Part shown: positions 11,263-27,757 of the stretch, piece by piece | How the letters are laid out: the number at the start of each line of letters is the position of its first letter | Numbering within the stretch: position 1 is the stretch's first letter | NCBI RefSeq assembly: GCF_001625215.2 | Contig: NC_030388.2 | Location: 26,276,558 to 26,340,557, forward strand | Length of the DNA: 64,000 nucleotides | Direction of reading: 5' to 3' | From: Daucus carota subsp. sativus | Lineage: Eukaryota > Streptophyta > Magnoliopsida > Apiales > Apiaceae | Made by a program: the position numbers and the translations under genes | The notes under the pieces: model-generated | What the model was told of the DNA's origin: nothing | Seen by the model: the letters and a program-made list of their open reading frames with translations, nothing else | Database searches by the model: none

Positions 11263-11408
11263 GTTTGATATTGACACTGACCCATTCCAAGATTTCATCT
11301 TTTTGATCAACCCTTTTTTGTTTTTCTCGTTTTACTGTAATTTTGATGTGAATCTTGAATATTTTTGTATCAAATGTTTGATATTTTGTGTAAAGTTTTT
11401 GTTTTTAG
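11263..11408 (+). other. Probable 5' UTR intron of the ARL5-type gene
   Basis: A plausible donor AAG|GTTTGA at 11,263 and a T-rich acceptor TTTTTGTTTTTAG ending at 11,408 bracket a T-rich stretch just before the start codon at 11,422. Leader introns are common in plant small GTPase genes. The upstream donor is not certain; 11,219 is an alternative. Confidence 0.45.
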
Positions 11409-11412
11409 GTAA

Positions 11413-14900
<3,488 letters not shown>

Positions 14901-15654
14901 TATTTAAACGTTTAAAGAGGCCGTAAACTGTCTTTTTCATGTTGTTAAAGGTACACAACTCATCTGTATTTTGTTAATTGAGCTTGTAACATTCTGCACA
15001 ATGTATCTGCTTATAGCATTTGCCAAGAATAGTTCTTGTATAACCTGTTCTTCTACAGGTACAGTTTGCTGAAAAAGTTGAATCATAGGTTAATAAGATT
15101 AATCTATTTTAAGAACAAATTTATCATTGTAGATTTTGTCATGGTTTGTCGCAGGAGAAATTTGGAAAACTCTGAAATATTATTTCTTCCTCCTGCAAGT
15201 AGCCTTCAGTGTATGTTATTACAGTAGCTAAAAAACTAGAATAACGACCAAGCGTGGCTCTGATGTGCTGATTTACAAAAATTTGCCACAATATCCAGAA
15301 TCTTTGATCTTATGCACCCCGAGGCCCGAACCCAGTTTGGAACTGTTAAGGTAATTTGTCGGCATGAAAGGAAACTGATGAGCAATCATAATGCTCTTAG
15401 TTGGGAGCGGTGGATCTGGTGTTGATTACACATTTATATGTAGTGGAATGGCCACCGTAACAGAGGTAACAGAATACCAGTCACTCAGTCGCAGTCTTAT
15501 CCGTAGTTTGTAATTAAGCAATTGCGACGCGAATATGTTAACAGCATGGCATACCAAAAGTATAAGAGAACTATACTCCTTGAAAGAATATAAGCAGCAA
15601 TTCAATTTTGATATGGAGTCCGTTGAGATACTCGGATTTTGGGTGAAGAACATA
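14901..15654. other. ARL5-type gene 3' flank
   Basis: Presumed 3' UTR followed by unique-looking DNA. Short frames at 15,036-15,227 and 15,535-15,750 have no recognisable motif. No RNA gene seen. Confidence 0.4.
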
Positions 15655-15910
15655 CTCCCTCTGTCCCATTTAATTGTATACGTTTCTTTTCAACTGCTCG
15701 ACACGCATTTCAATGCTCTTATAAAATATAGTTCCGTAATTTATTTTTGAGATTTTCTTTTCCTGAATAAAAATATAACATCCAAACTTTAATTCAGAAA
15801 AAGAAAATTTTAAAAATAAATTACACAACTACACTCTACAGGAGCATTAAAGTCCGTGTCGCGTCCCCGTCCCCCAATGTATACAACTCAGGGGGACTAC
15901 GGAGGGACTA
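15655..15910. mobile_element. Degenerate Stowaway-like MITE
   Basis: The left end CTCCCTCTGTCCCATTTAAT follows a TA. The right end is a decayed GGACTACGGAGGGACTAGTA, which I place at about 15,910. The interior is AT-rich with no coding potential. Confidence 0.65.
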
Positions 15911-17988
15911 GTATGTTGGTGTAGCACAATTTGTATTAGGTGAATAAAATCCAGACTTGAACAAGATTAATCTCCCAAGATGTTAAACAATGTGCAATTT
16001 GGAGAGAACGAATGTGTGAAAGAAAATTGGCTTGAGCTTACTCAAAGGAGGTTGAGTAGCAAGTTCGCATCAAGTAAACTGGACTAAACGTTTAAGCCAG
16101 AGGTTAAAGAGCAACAAAGAGAGATTAAATGTTTGAGTATAGAGTCCTGGTTCCCGGGGCTTATTCAACATACAGTCTTATAGTCATTGGATGATATATC
16201 AAACGACCAAGATTCTAATAAATTTCTAACACGTCCATCTCTTTTTTCCGCTGAACAGGTAATATACTCATTTTGATCGTCTAGCTAAAAAAACCGTTGG
16301 ATATTCTGCACAGAACGTGTGCCTCAGATAACACTGGTCATCGGGTAATAGTAATACAGTGAATCAATGATCTATTAAAACCCTTTTTTTTTTATACATT
16401 TGTAGTTACAATATTGTAATCCAAGATTCATAAGCAGAGATTATGGGCCTAAAAGATTTTCTAATTTTTTTCATTCCTGAAAGAAGCAGAATCATCTTGT
16501 AGATGAGATGTCGTTACATCTTTGCTGACTGAGATAATTAACTTGGAACATCCGATGTTCAAGGCAATCAATATACGAGCTGAAGAACAGGGAGGAAGAT
16601 TCATAGGTACTTGAAGAAAAGGAATGAATGGAACTTCAGCTGTATAATCAATGTTCCCTTAATTATCATTTTACTTGGCATAGATTTCATGTTTGTGATA
16701 CTAACAACAATGTTATGTAGATATGCAGATGCATGTTGATAAGACTTGCAGATAGCAGGCTCAGAGTAGAGGAAACTTTGCAGAGAATAGTAATATCGAG
16801 GGATAACAGTAGAACAACTTGTAGAACCCTTGACGAGGACACATATGATGATGTTGGGAGGCCATTCAAGTAAGTTTCATAACAAATTGTACTTGAGTTA
16901 AAACCACAATCTTGTTTCAGCCTCGTTTTATGCTTCTTTTAACATCTTTGCTCATATCGACAGGATAGGTCATATACTTGTAACTACTCGAAAATTAAGT
17001 CTCAGACGAAGCCATTAATCTTCTGTGATTCTGTTAATTTCCTATTTCGGATGGATATGGGTATATATTCCCTTAACAAATTAAGTCTCAGTGGTTGTAA
17101 TCACATATATAACATAGTTCTTGTTGCATGTAAAACTACCTATTTAAAGCTTGCAAGTTAATCAACATAGGAATATATGCCTTCCTAAAGAAGGCCACAC
17201 CACGTGGACAAGTCTCCCGTGTAAGCATAAAAAATGTCCAAATAGAAGCAGTCTCATTCCTATTTTCTTATAAAATTGTATCCATGTAAATCTTGTAACT
17301 TAAATCTATGGAGGAAACAGTAACTACCTTATTGAAGAAGGCCGTGCCATGTCTAAAGGAATCGAATAATTGTGCCAAGTTCAACCTTATTTCCTATTCA
17401 AAATCCAAATTCACGTGTTTAGTGAAATTAATTGCACAAATCTGCTGTCTTAATGTACCTGCATTCTCGTGTTATTCTTACCCCTGCCTTGGTGTTTGAG
17501 TATAGGATACCTTCAGTCTGCAGTCTGCTTGATACTCTAGGATTGCTTCAGATTGTTACATTTAAGATTCTCCAATATTTACCCTTGGTAAAATTATTCT
17601 CTTCTAATTGTCTTTCTACAGCAAGCTTGTAATCTTTTTTGTACAATGCTCCACAGAGTCCACACTATACTTGAGCTTTATGCCTTTACCTTTATAAAAT
17701 GCTTAAAAATAAGATGATGAATGATGCAGTGTATTACTCAGAGTTATAAATGTTTGATCTCACAAGATGTTTGAACTTCAATCAACTTAAAGTGCATTCA
17801 GAATCTAACATGTATGTGCTATTATTCTGCCACCATGTATATTCAAGAATCACTACCTTCCTTGAATTTCAAGAAATTCTTGATTTGCTTTTGCTCAGAA
17901 AAAATTGTAAGTAGCGAAAGAGATTTTTTTTCAGTCCTCTTTAAATGACATCAACCAACCACTCTTCTTCACTAACTAAACTTCAAAA
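15911..17988. other. Intergenic region between the ARL5-type gene and LESV
   Basis: About 2 kb without a recognisable gene. A short open stretch around 16,740-16,870 is followed by a stop and a GT and could be non-coding transcript sequence, but there is no supported product. The LESV promoter must lie in the last few hundred bases. Confidence 0.4.
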
Positions 17989-20063
17989 ATGGCCAGCCAG
18001 TTCACCATATCTACACGCATAGACCCACGCACAACCTTCCTTCTGTTACCAAAATGCAGATACTTGCGGGGGGTGATCAATGTAGGATCACTTCACCTCT
18101 CAAAATCAACTAGAAGTTGGGGAATCAGGGTCTCTGATGGGGAAGATTCGTATCTTGATATGTGGAAGGAAGCAGTAGAGAGGGAGCAACAAGTGGGGGA
18201 GTTTCAGAAGATAGCAGAGGAGAGTAGTGAGGAGGACGATGTAGAGACGGAGGAGGTTTTGAAGAGGAAGAGTAATGAGTTCAAGAAGCTCTTGGAAGTT
18301 CCTACAGAGGAGAGAGACAGAGTGCAGAGAATGCAGGTCATTGATCGGGCTGGGGCAGCCATTGCTGCAGCCCGATCAATCCTCAAGGAGGAGAGTTCTT
18401 TGATGAAAACAAATAGTGATCAGGGCTCTTTGGTACCACTTAATTTGGAACAGGAACTACAAGGTAAACTAACCATCTAAAGTTGTTTTACTCTGCTTAA
18501 CATGTTTACTTCAGTCATTTTTATAATTCATGTTTGATTTTGATGTGTTCAGGAAAGAAGAAAGACATTGTTGTCCCAGACTCGGGAAATGACAAAATAT
18601 ATACACCAGGTCCAAATTTCTGGTCCTGGACACCACCTGAAGATAATACTATGATATCTGATACTGAAAGCAATATGGAGTCACCTGGAATAACTTATCC
18701 ATCCATCAGCGATACCGCCCCTGTGATGGTGTTGAAACGAGATGTAGATATTTTGTCAATCCCATTTGAAAGTAAACTTGAAAATGATCATAACCCTCCT
18801 CTCACCCCTCTACAGTCACTAACAGGGATTGAAAAAGTAGAACTGTCTAGCTCAACTCCTGAGACGCCTCAAATAGAAGTGGAACGTGATCTCAATATCA
18901 TGTTCTGTGAAATTGATATAATGTTTTCAGAAAATGCAGCAGAAGCAGCTACTGCTCTTACTGAAATTGAAATAGAATCACCTGAGGGAACTTATCCAGA
19001 TGGATCAAGGTGGTGGAAGGAGAGCGGAACTGAGGTAAGGCCTGATGGTGTGGTGTGCAGGTGGACGATAAAAAGGGGTGTCAGTGCTGATAAAACCGTA
19101 GAGTGGGAAGAGAAGTATTGGGAGGCTGCTGATGATTTTGACTACAAGGAACTTGGTTCTGAGAAATCAGGGCGTGATTCTAATGGAAATGCTTGGTATG
19201 AATTCTGGAAAGAGTCCATGTACCAGGTAGTTGATTTTGAGCTCCAACTTGTTCTGATGTAGTTTTAATTTTATTCATTAGTTTTAGCGACAATGTATTA
19301 ATGCAGGTATCTCTATTCTCACTGTTAATTGCTTGCTTGACTTGTGCAATTATTATTTCTATTTTGCTGCAGAAAGATGGATTTTTGCATCTTGAAAAGA
19401 CCGCAGACAAATGGGGAAAGAACGGGGAAGGAAGTGAGTGGCGGGAGAAATGGTGGGAATCCTATGGTGCCTCTGGCCAAGCTGAGAAATGGGCTCATAA
19501 GTGGTGCAGCATTGACCCAAACACTCCCCTTGAGGCTGGACATGCTCATGTTTGGCATGAAAGGTGCGATTACAATGTTTTAAAGATGTTACATGTCATT
19601 AGTATCTGTCGTGTTTAAATATTTCAATGATGAATACATTATTTGTTTTATAGCCTAGTATCTCAAAGAAAGTTTGTCAACATGATTTTTCAGGTGGGGT
19701 GAGCAGTATGATGGGCAAGGTGGCAGCACAAAATACACTGACAAATGGGCTAAGCGTTCTGAGGGCGACGGATGGTCCAAATGGGGTGACAAATGGGACG
19801 AAAATTTTGACACAAATGGTCATGGTGTAAAACAAGGAGAGACCTGGTGGAAAGGCAAGCATGGAGAACGCTGGAATCGGACATGGGGGGAAGGTCACAA
19901 TGGCTCTGGATGGGTGCATAAGTACGGAAAGAGCAGCAGCGGGGAACACTGGGACACTCATGAGGAGCAAGACACATGGTATGAGAGATTTCCACATTAT
20001 GGATTTGACCATTGCTTTGAAAATTCAGTCCAGCTACGTGATGTTAAGAAGCCATCTGAGTGA
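17989..20063 (+). CDS. LESV: LIKE EARLY STARVATION (LESV), starch-granule tryptophan-rich protein, 4 exons
   Basis: Exons are 17,989-18,463, 18,553-19,226, 19,373-19,563 and 19,694-20,063, with GT-AG introns and matching phases, giving 569 residues. The first 50 residues are S/T/R-rich, typical of a plastid transit peptide. Next come a predicted helical acidic region (MWKEAVEREQQ, EERDRVQRMQVIDRA), a linker with PGPNFWSWTPP, and from about residue 310 a tryptophan-rich domain of repeated W-x-x-K-W / GEGSEWREKWWE type motifs, ending WVHKYGKSSSGEHWDTH and GFDHCFENSVQLRDVKKPSE. From family knowledge, LESV and its paralogue ESV1 bind glucans in the starch granule. LESV helps amylopectin double helices enter the crystalline phase, and both affect granule turnover. 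Length and the N-terminal helical part favour LESV over the shorter ESV1. The whole frame is intact. Confidence 0.92.
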
Positions 20064-20800
20064 TCTCTTGGAAATTTTGATGTTTTGGTTTCAATTTTAT
20101 TCTAGAGAAAGTAAATTGCTTGCCACCAGTATATGAAATTAGCACAAGATCCTTTCATTCTTACACAACAGGGGCCTGATGTTTGTGCATAGTAACTCAC
20201 CTTATGCAATAAAATGTGATTGTTTAATCTTCTTGCTGCATACAAATTCTACTGAGCAGTTTGTTCACATTTTGTTCTTCCAGATTGATTTTCTTTCCTG
20301 GAAACATTTTATTTTTCGAGATTGATTTCTTTCACATATAATATTTTTCGAGATTGATTTTCTTTCCTTCGACATAAGATAACAACCTCTGTTATTACAA
20401 CAGTTGGTTGATGCCAAGAAAATAAAATAAGAGAAAACCTTATAGGAATGGTTCAACATAGGATTAGGAATAGAGAGCTTTGATAAAACTCAAGTTGGTT
20501 AAAGAAAATATAAAGGGTTGTGTCAGTAGGTTGAAAAACACAGACAAGCCTCCTACCATTAAACAGTGATGTTCGTTTAGGCTGTGTTGAGTGAAGCATG
20601 AGTATAGAATATTCATGGACAAATATGTAGTTGCAGAGTTGTCTTCATTTACTTCTACAGACCAAGACGGTGTGCTGATCAGCTCGAGTCCAGCTATGTC
20701 TAAATTTTTTGTCCTTACACTAAAATTTATAAATACTTATAAAAAAGTGAGGGTTTTAATAATATCCCAGAAATGTCTTGAAACAGTAAGATATCCTCTA
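20064..20800. other. LESV 3' flank
   Basis: Presumed 3' UTR with 'caataaaatg' near 20,208. Three near-copies of a phrase containing GATTGATTT(T)CTTTC occur between 20,283 and 20,370, a small local repeat. No gene seen. Confidence 0.45.
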
Positions 20801-21228
20801 AGGCGTCTGGTTCATGGGTACGATTTATCCATTCCAAACCCATACCTATACCTGGTGTTTGGTTGATGAAAATAAAATCTCAAACCCATACCTTAAACCC
20901 AAGGTATGAGTTTTTGATACCTAAGTGGGGAGGGGTATGAGATGGAGGTATGGGAATCCATCATTTTTTATTTTTTTGTCTCTATTTAAGTAATCAAATA
21001 TTAATGTTTTATACAAAATTAAATCAATGATGCAAAAATATATAACAATAATAATTTTATTAATTTTTTCAATTAATATAAATTAATAATTTATTTTTTA
21101 CAAAAATTACATATATTAATTCCAGCACTCAACCAAACACATGATATCAGATATGATACCTCAACCCATACCAGCTTAACCCGATTCCTCATTCCAACCC
21201 GATACCACTCTTCGAACCAAACAATCCT
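20801..21228. mobile_element. MITE-like element (superfamily unassigned)
   Basis: The left end AGGCGTCTGGTTC and the right end GAACCAAACAATCCT form imperfect inverted repeats flanked by TA. The interior has repeated 'aaacccatacc' phrases near both ends in opposite sense and an AT-rich centre. No coding capacity. Confidence 0.5.
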
Positions 21229-21833
21229 TAAGTGTTTTCTTCTTAAGATGATTATGTTTATTCTAAATCATTATAAGACATTTGTTAATATATTGCTGAA
21301 CTTGCCCATACATGTTAAATAACGACTTATATCATACAATTATTTTTAAAGTTGTACTCTCCCGATCCTGGCGAAATTTTATGTCTAAGATATAATGTTC
21401 TAACACGTATTTTAAAAAATATAGTTTTATGAATTATTTTGAATATGTTTATTATCAATAAAAAGTTAGTGTTTAAAGTTTTGTTCAAAATACAAACATT
21501 TAAATATAAATTTTATAAAAGTCATAAAATAACAGTTAAATAATAAAAATAATGTATAGAGTTGAGACAGAAAATATTTATCTTTTTGTTATTTATAACA
21601 ATAATCCAAGTTTCGCAAAATGAGAAGGAAAAACAAAATCGAGCCGAAGTATATCGCACATCTATCAGTAGATTCTAGAAACACGCATGACCAAACTGCT
21701 TTGATTCTCTGACCCGATCCTATGGCTTTATTGTATTCGTCTATCAGAGAACAAGTCAATCAGGATGTACTCTTAAGGTGAGTTATGTAACTTTTGTGGA
21801 AATAAGCTGCCTAGTAGTCTTTAGAGCAAGTCC
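21229..21833. other. AT-rich spacer between MITEs
   Basis: No gene, RNA gene or bounded repeat is visible. Confidence 0.4.
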
Positions 21834-22225
21834 AATAGGTTACCTATATGATGTCAAAACTCACATTTAGGTAATGTGTCAAAAAAATGCACTCCAACAC
21901 TATCATAGTGTTATCCTAAATCACTAGCACAATCTTAATTCTCCTAGCCATTACCTATTTATAAGTAACCGCTAGCCATTACCTATTTAATATTTATGAA
22001 TAAAATAATCATCTCTCTCCTTCTTTCTTCGTCTATTCTCTCCTTTTCTCTTTCTCTCTCAAATTTATTATTAAAATAATCTTAGGATAACAAATATAAG
22101 GAATACTATTAGAGTTAGACACTAAAAATAGATTACCTAAATCACTAAAACATACTAGCACTCCTTATTTTATATTATTTATATTATTTATAAGTAATAG
22201 GATAAGTAATCTATTGGACTTGCTC
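21834..22225. mobile_element. Tourist/Harbinger-type MITE
   Basis: A 392-bp element with inverted ends GAGCAAGTCCAATAG and CTATTGGACTTGCTC, flanked by TTA at 21,831-21,833 and 22,226-22,228. A 3-bp TWA target duplication fits PIF/Harbinger. It contains a CT-rich stretch near 22,015-22,060. Confidence 0.8.
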
Positions 22226-22698
22226 TTACCCGGGTAAATTTGAAATTGACTTAAAAGTATCGAAATGATGACACATGGGATAGAACCATTCTCCCTTGTA
22301 TAATGGGTATGCAATGCGCAATCAATAAGTACTTATTTCGGAAAAGGTTTTCATAGATATATAAATGGTTTTTGATCATATATATTCAGCGCAAAAATAT
22401 TATTGGATAGTTTTAATTATACTATATATATACAAAATGTTATATAATAATGTTATTCAGTGAAAAATTATTTCGCGGGACGTAATACTAGTATCATTTG
22501 TATGTTTTGAACTCTTATAAAAAAATTTAATATTAAGTGTTTCAAAATATTTACATTTCTTATTCACATAAATAACTCACTTATTTTCAGGAATAAAAAA
22601 ATATTTATATATAAGAAATAAGTGATTTATTTCTGGAAAATTAACATAAATCAAACCGGGTCTGTCTACAATATTTGATCTGATTTCTTGTGAGCTAA
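22226..22698. other. AT-rich spacer between MITEs
   Basis: No gene or bounded repeat seen. Confidence 0.4.
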
Positions 22699-23091
22699 GA
22701 GCATCTCCAACCGCGTTGGTTATAATCGTTGGCTAAATTGGACCTGTAAGACATTATGTAAAATTTGCTGAACCTGTAAGACATTTTGCTTCAACGGTAT
22801 TGGCTATATTGGTTGGCTATAATTTAAAAATAATATGTTATTAATATTTTAAATTGTTAAAATAGAATATATCAGTTGAATATGGTAATAAATGATGTAC
22901 AATCTTCCTACAGATTTTCTTACAGACCTGTAGAGGTTCGACAAATTTAGCCATCCATAGGAGGTTGGCTAAATTTATAGACAACAGGTGAGCATGGTTG
23001 GAGTTAAGTTTTTGGAGCTGTTGGCTAATTTTTTTTATTTTAAGTGTCAACTCAGCTTTTAGCCAAGGGTTTTAGATGGTTGGAGATGCTC
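22699..23091. mobile_element. Tourist/Harbinger-type MITE (GAGCATCTCCAACC family)
   Basis: A 393-bp element with perfect inverted ends GAGCATCTCCAACC and GGTTGGAGATGCTC and TAA on both sides (22,696-22,698 and 23,092-23,094). The interior is clearly related to the older copies at 32,132-32,521 and 54,316-54,703. Confidence 0.88.
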
Positions 23092-24225
23092 TAAGTACTT
23101 CAAAATAATACAGTAATACTTGTAGTCCTTTAGCATTTTAAACGTGGCTAATTCGAAGTTTTCATTATGATAAATATTGGCGACCCTTTCTTTGTATCTC
23201 AGTATTAAGTTATTGAAATCAGATAATAAATAATAATAAATTTGTAAAATAGTAGCAGGACGTTTACTTACTACTACCGAGTTGGAGAAATTGAAAACGA
23301 AAGAGGGAGAGGAGGACAGAGAGTATAAAAAAAGGCGATGACATGTGTTTAGACCTGGGCAGCTGAGCCGGTGACAGAAATCAAAAACGCGTAGACAGCC
23401 ATGCGCATTTAATTTCCTCTTTCTTGCTACTCTCGCGCCTTGTTTTAATATTTTTATCTATTTTAAAATTTACTGTATTATTTATATTTTTATCGTATTT
23501 GGATTAAAATTTTGTGGTCCCATACATATTTTTATACTTATTTATTTTTAAATAATTAAGACTCTAGAAAATATATGTTAAATATAACTAATTATTTTTA
23601 TTATTCTTATTACGACTGTATATGTTTGGTTTTCAGAAACTGCATCTATATATTTTTCTGTAGAAATTACTAACATATATTCAAGATTATAGATTAGACT
23701 TAGTTGACATGAGATTTTGAATGTTATGTCTAAGAAAAAGGTTCAATTCATTTATTGACAAATAAGTTAGTGACAAAGAGGTTTTGAATGTTATGACATT
23801 TGTAATTTTAAACATTAATGTAGAGATCACTAAATTTTTGAGCCTAAGTATCGATAATATTAGATCAATTGACCAATTCAAAATTTAAAAACATAATATT
23901 CTGAATTAAACAATTATTTATATTTAAATTTAAAGTATCTATCCAGAATACTCTACCTGTCAGCTACGTGCCGATATAATTATCATTTATCAGTACCATA
24001 ATGAGTTCACCCCTAAATTGACATTTGCATGGCTAAATCACCCTGGCCCGTTTAGCAATTATGAGCTGACGGGGTGAATCGAGTTTTCTGTTTTATGTGA
24101 TAGTTTCACGTAGCATCCCCGGCTACGAGAAATCCTTAACTAAAAGTTTAGTTGGCATATCAAATATAAAAATTATAATCAATGTCTTCGAAAACTGACA
24201 CTCCAACCACACCGATCATTTGTCT
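23092..24225. other. AT-rich intergenic DNA
   Basis: No supported gene. Codon-like frames are short and without motif. Confidence 0.4.
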
Positions 24226-24526
24226 ATGTGGGTGTTTGGCAACCCCGCTTCTTATTTATAAAAGAAGTGTTGTCTGCTTTTTGATGGCCTGTTTGACAAA
24301 TAAATTTAAATACTTATCACGGGTATTAAAAGCTCAAAAAAATAAGCTATGGATCCTAACTTTTTATGATTCACCACAACTTCTTGTTTTAATTAACTTC
24401 AAACTTATAAGTCACCATATCCAAACACTTCTAACAACTTATAAATCCAAATCAACTTCTCACTTATAATATACTTTTTTACTTTAAGCAATAAGTCACT
24501 TCTTTTAAGTTTAACCAAACGGCCAT
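24226..24526. mobile_element. MITE-like element with GTGTTTGG ends
   Basis: The left side GGGTGTTTGGCAAC and the right side TTAACCAAACGGCC are roughly inverse, and 'aaaagaagtg' near the left end is mirrored by 'cacttctttt' near the right. Target duplication not determined. The 95-codon frame across it is not a gene. Confidence 0.4.
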
Positions 24527-26184
24527 AATTATAGCCAACCTTTTATGAAGTGCTATATTTGTCGATCCACTGTAGATGTGTAAAAAAGTCTCACTTATTA
24601 CCATATTAAAGTGATAGATTATATTTATAACAATCTAAAATATTAATAACATACTTATTTCAATTTACATAAACGGAGACCGTATAAATAGAAATAAGTT
24701 TGATGTGTTTAGTATTTCTAAAAATAAATTCTGTAAGAGCAATAAACATGATAAATATGCTAGTTTAATTACTTTTAATTATAATCCAAATAATGATTTT
24801 GTATAGATTTATTAAATAGATATCTTTTGAATCATAATTTATATTTTAAATTTTGATAATACAATGTCGTAAACATATTTTTCAAGATACATATCTTATA
24901 ACGAAAACGGGTTGTTAAGAATGTAAATAAGATGATGAGAATAGTTTTAAAAAATATAAATAAAATAAGATACATGTATAGTAGGTGTTTGACAACATGA
25001 GCTTATGACTTATTTATAAGAGAAGTGGGTTTCAGCTTTTTTTGGAGCGTTTAGTTAGCAAATAGAAATACTTAAAACGGTGCTTAAAAAGCCAGAAAAA
25101 TAAACTAGAAAGCATTATTTTATTAATATTTTGTTATATTAATTTTCAGTGATGATAACTTTCTATCAATTTTTTTTAATATTCTTGCCTCTCAAAATTT
25201 AAATCATAATCAACTAAATCAAACAATGTAATTTGAAATGATATGATTCGTCCCGAAAACAATAATTCCGTCCAGATACGATAAAATCGATTCGGTTTGA
25301 TGGTTGAAAAACATCGATCTTAATATAAATCGTATCAAGAAATTATTTTTACAAAGAAAAGAGATTGAATTCCAATTTTGCAAAACCACCAAGTCAATAT
25401 ACTATTAAATTAAATTGTATAATCTAATCTTTTATTAGAATAATTTTTTCATCAAAGCCACTTATTTTTAAACATTTTAAGCGTCTATTACAACCAAATC
25501 TTCTTTCTCAAAAATTAGGGTTTGAAGCAGCAGTCCTCTTCTTTGTCTTGTTTCTCTTTCAAGTTAATAGAGGCGTTTTCATTGGTTTTCCACCGATGGA
25601 AAGCCCTGACCTTTTTGTTTTCTTGTTGATTGACTTTCAATAAAACTCAATTTTTTGGGTGTTCGCGTGTCTCTCTTTTTGGTGGAATATCTTTGAGTTC
25701 ATTTTTAGTTTTAAAAAAAAATTCTATGTATTAAACGATTAGAAAACAACATTTTATTGTTTTTAGTTAGGTTTTTGTTTTCCAACCGTGTGAATAGTTG
25801 GAGATTTGTCCCGATTATATTTTATTCTGATTAATAGAAGTGTGTTAAGCAAATAATAAGACAATAAGAAACATTTTAAGCGCCTCAAATAATAAACAAA
25901 TGTGAATAAACGAAAGTTAAGACAATAATTACAACTTCACGAGTGTAGATCTCATGGAGTTGAAGATGAGACTCGGCAAAAGGACAGAGAGTACACACCT
26001 CCCTATACGGCCATATCCCATAGTCTTCTCTTTGAATTCAATGCCCTCATTTTTTGTCTCCGTAACACTGCATCTTACAGCTGTTCCGCGTCTTTCTTTA
26101 TTTCCTCTTTTTTTTTTTCTTTAATATTCTCATCTTGAAATTTTTTATTTTGTTATTATTACTATATGGGGACCTTTTAATGTA
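24527..26184. other. AT-rich intergenic DNA with decayed repeat pieces
   Basis: A stretch from about 24,983 (GTAGGTGTTTGACAACATGAG) resembles the left end of the element at 24,226 but lacks a clear right end. Otherwise nothing is recognisable. Confidence 0.35.
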
Positions 26185-26488
26185 CTCCCTCCGTCCCTTT
26201 TTATCTGTCCATTTTGGAAAAAAACACACATACCAAGGAATAATTGATTATATAAACTTTTTCATTAAATACCTCTAATTAATATCTTGAAAATGGTGGA
26301 ATACCCCTACTTTATGTCTTGAAAACATGAATTCAAACAAGTTTTAAATAAGTCAAGTCTTGAAAATTGAAATTATGGAGATATATTTGAAAAACTATCA
26401 TTAAATTAGTTTTGAAAGTATAAATGGACAGATAAATAGGGACAAATTTTTACTTCCAAAGTGGACAGATAAATAGGGACGGAGGGAG
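26185..26488. mobile_element. Stowaway-like MITE
   Basis: A 304-bp element beginning CTCCCTCCGTCCCTTTTTAT and ending ATAAATAGGGACGGAGGGAG, flanked by TA on both sides. Inverted similarity extends past 30 bp (ATCTGTCCATTTTGG and its inverse). Confidence 0.88.
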
Positions 26489-27757
26489 TATATTATTATT
26501 TACATAAGGACTTTGTTGTCCAGGTCCTACTCTCTTCTATATCAATATTTATAAAAAAAAACATATTACCCACTTACGTATTAATATTTTATAATAGAAA
26601 TATTAAATATTATACTAACAAGTTTGATTTTTAAAAATTTGATCATTTGACTTAAATTAAAATAAATGTTATAGCTTATAAATGAAAAATTAGCTATAAG
26701 TGATTTTTTTTTAAATTTATGTGTTTGGATAATTTTGTGATATTTATAATTTATCGATTGTAAAAATTATTAATATAATAATATTATTATAGACTATCTT
26801 ATAAAATGGTTCCCTACATTTTTGTAAAATCAAAATTTGAAATTAAAATTAGCCATTAAACGAAAATAGGATTTTCAACTTATCAAATTTTGACTTGTAA
26901 ATCAAAAATTGACTTATAATTATTTATATAAGCGGTACAGATAAGTTACTTCTGACTTATAAGTTTGGAAGCCGGCTCAAAAGCAGCCGAACACCCCTTA
27001 ATAATTTCACATTAATAGAGTTTTAACTTGGAGTTTAAATTTTGTGATTTTAAATTAATTTTGGACCTAATTTTCATATCCTATTTTTCTAATAAAAAAA
27101 ATACAGTTTCAAGATGAACTTAAATACTACTTTAAAAAATTCTTTGTAAAAACGTGAATCGAAACTAATTGATGAAGACACCTATTAATGATTAATTTAA
27201 TATTATTTATAATATAAGAAATACATATAATTATTTTAATTTTAAATTTTCACAAAATCTTATTAAATTATTGACCGACTAAACCGATTTTGACATGATT
27301 TATTTGATTTTTGATCGATTAATCATCAATTAAGTATCGACTCGACTTATTTCTACATTAATCAATTTTAATTGACCCGATTTTTATTAAATCATAGTAT
27401 ATGAATCCGTTCGATTAACAATTAATCAACCAATTTTCAAAATACCTAAAAAAACTATATTCTTGATGATATTTTATATAACAAGAAACTCCTTTTTTTT
27501 GTACGGACACCCTAATATCTTTATGGTTTGAGTTTGTTACTCGTTTATCAACAACCCTCTCCCCACGCTTGAATAGACTTCATATATTTTCTTAATATTG
27601 TGTAAATGTAATATTATAACACATTTGGACAAAAGGGCGCACCTCAGCATTTTAGAGTTCTACTTAAAGGCCAACAAGCTGTAAGCTTGTTATCATTCTT
27701 ATCATACAATCTCTCTAAATCTCTCCCATTTTTCACAAAACAGAGTATTCAAGAACA
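26489..27757. other. AT-rich upstream region of the calmodulin gene
   Basis: A further GTGTTTGG-type repeat remnant appears to end near 26,997 (AGCAGCCGAACACCCC). The last 150 bp before the calmodulin start is the presumed promoter and leader; a TATA box could not be fixed. Confidence 0.4.

Noticed and set aside
16687..16880. Possible exon between the ARL5-type gene and LESV
   Set aside because: The plus-strand open stretch is short, lacks a proper acceptor and has no recognisable peptide; no neighbouring exon fits.
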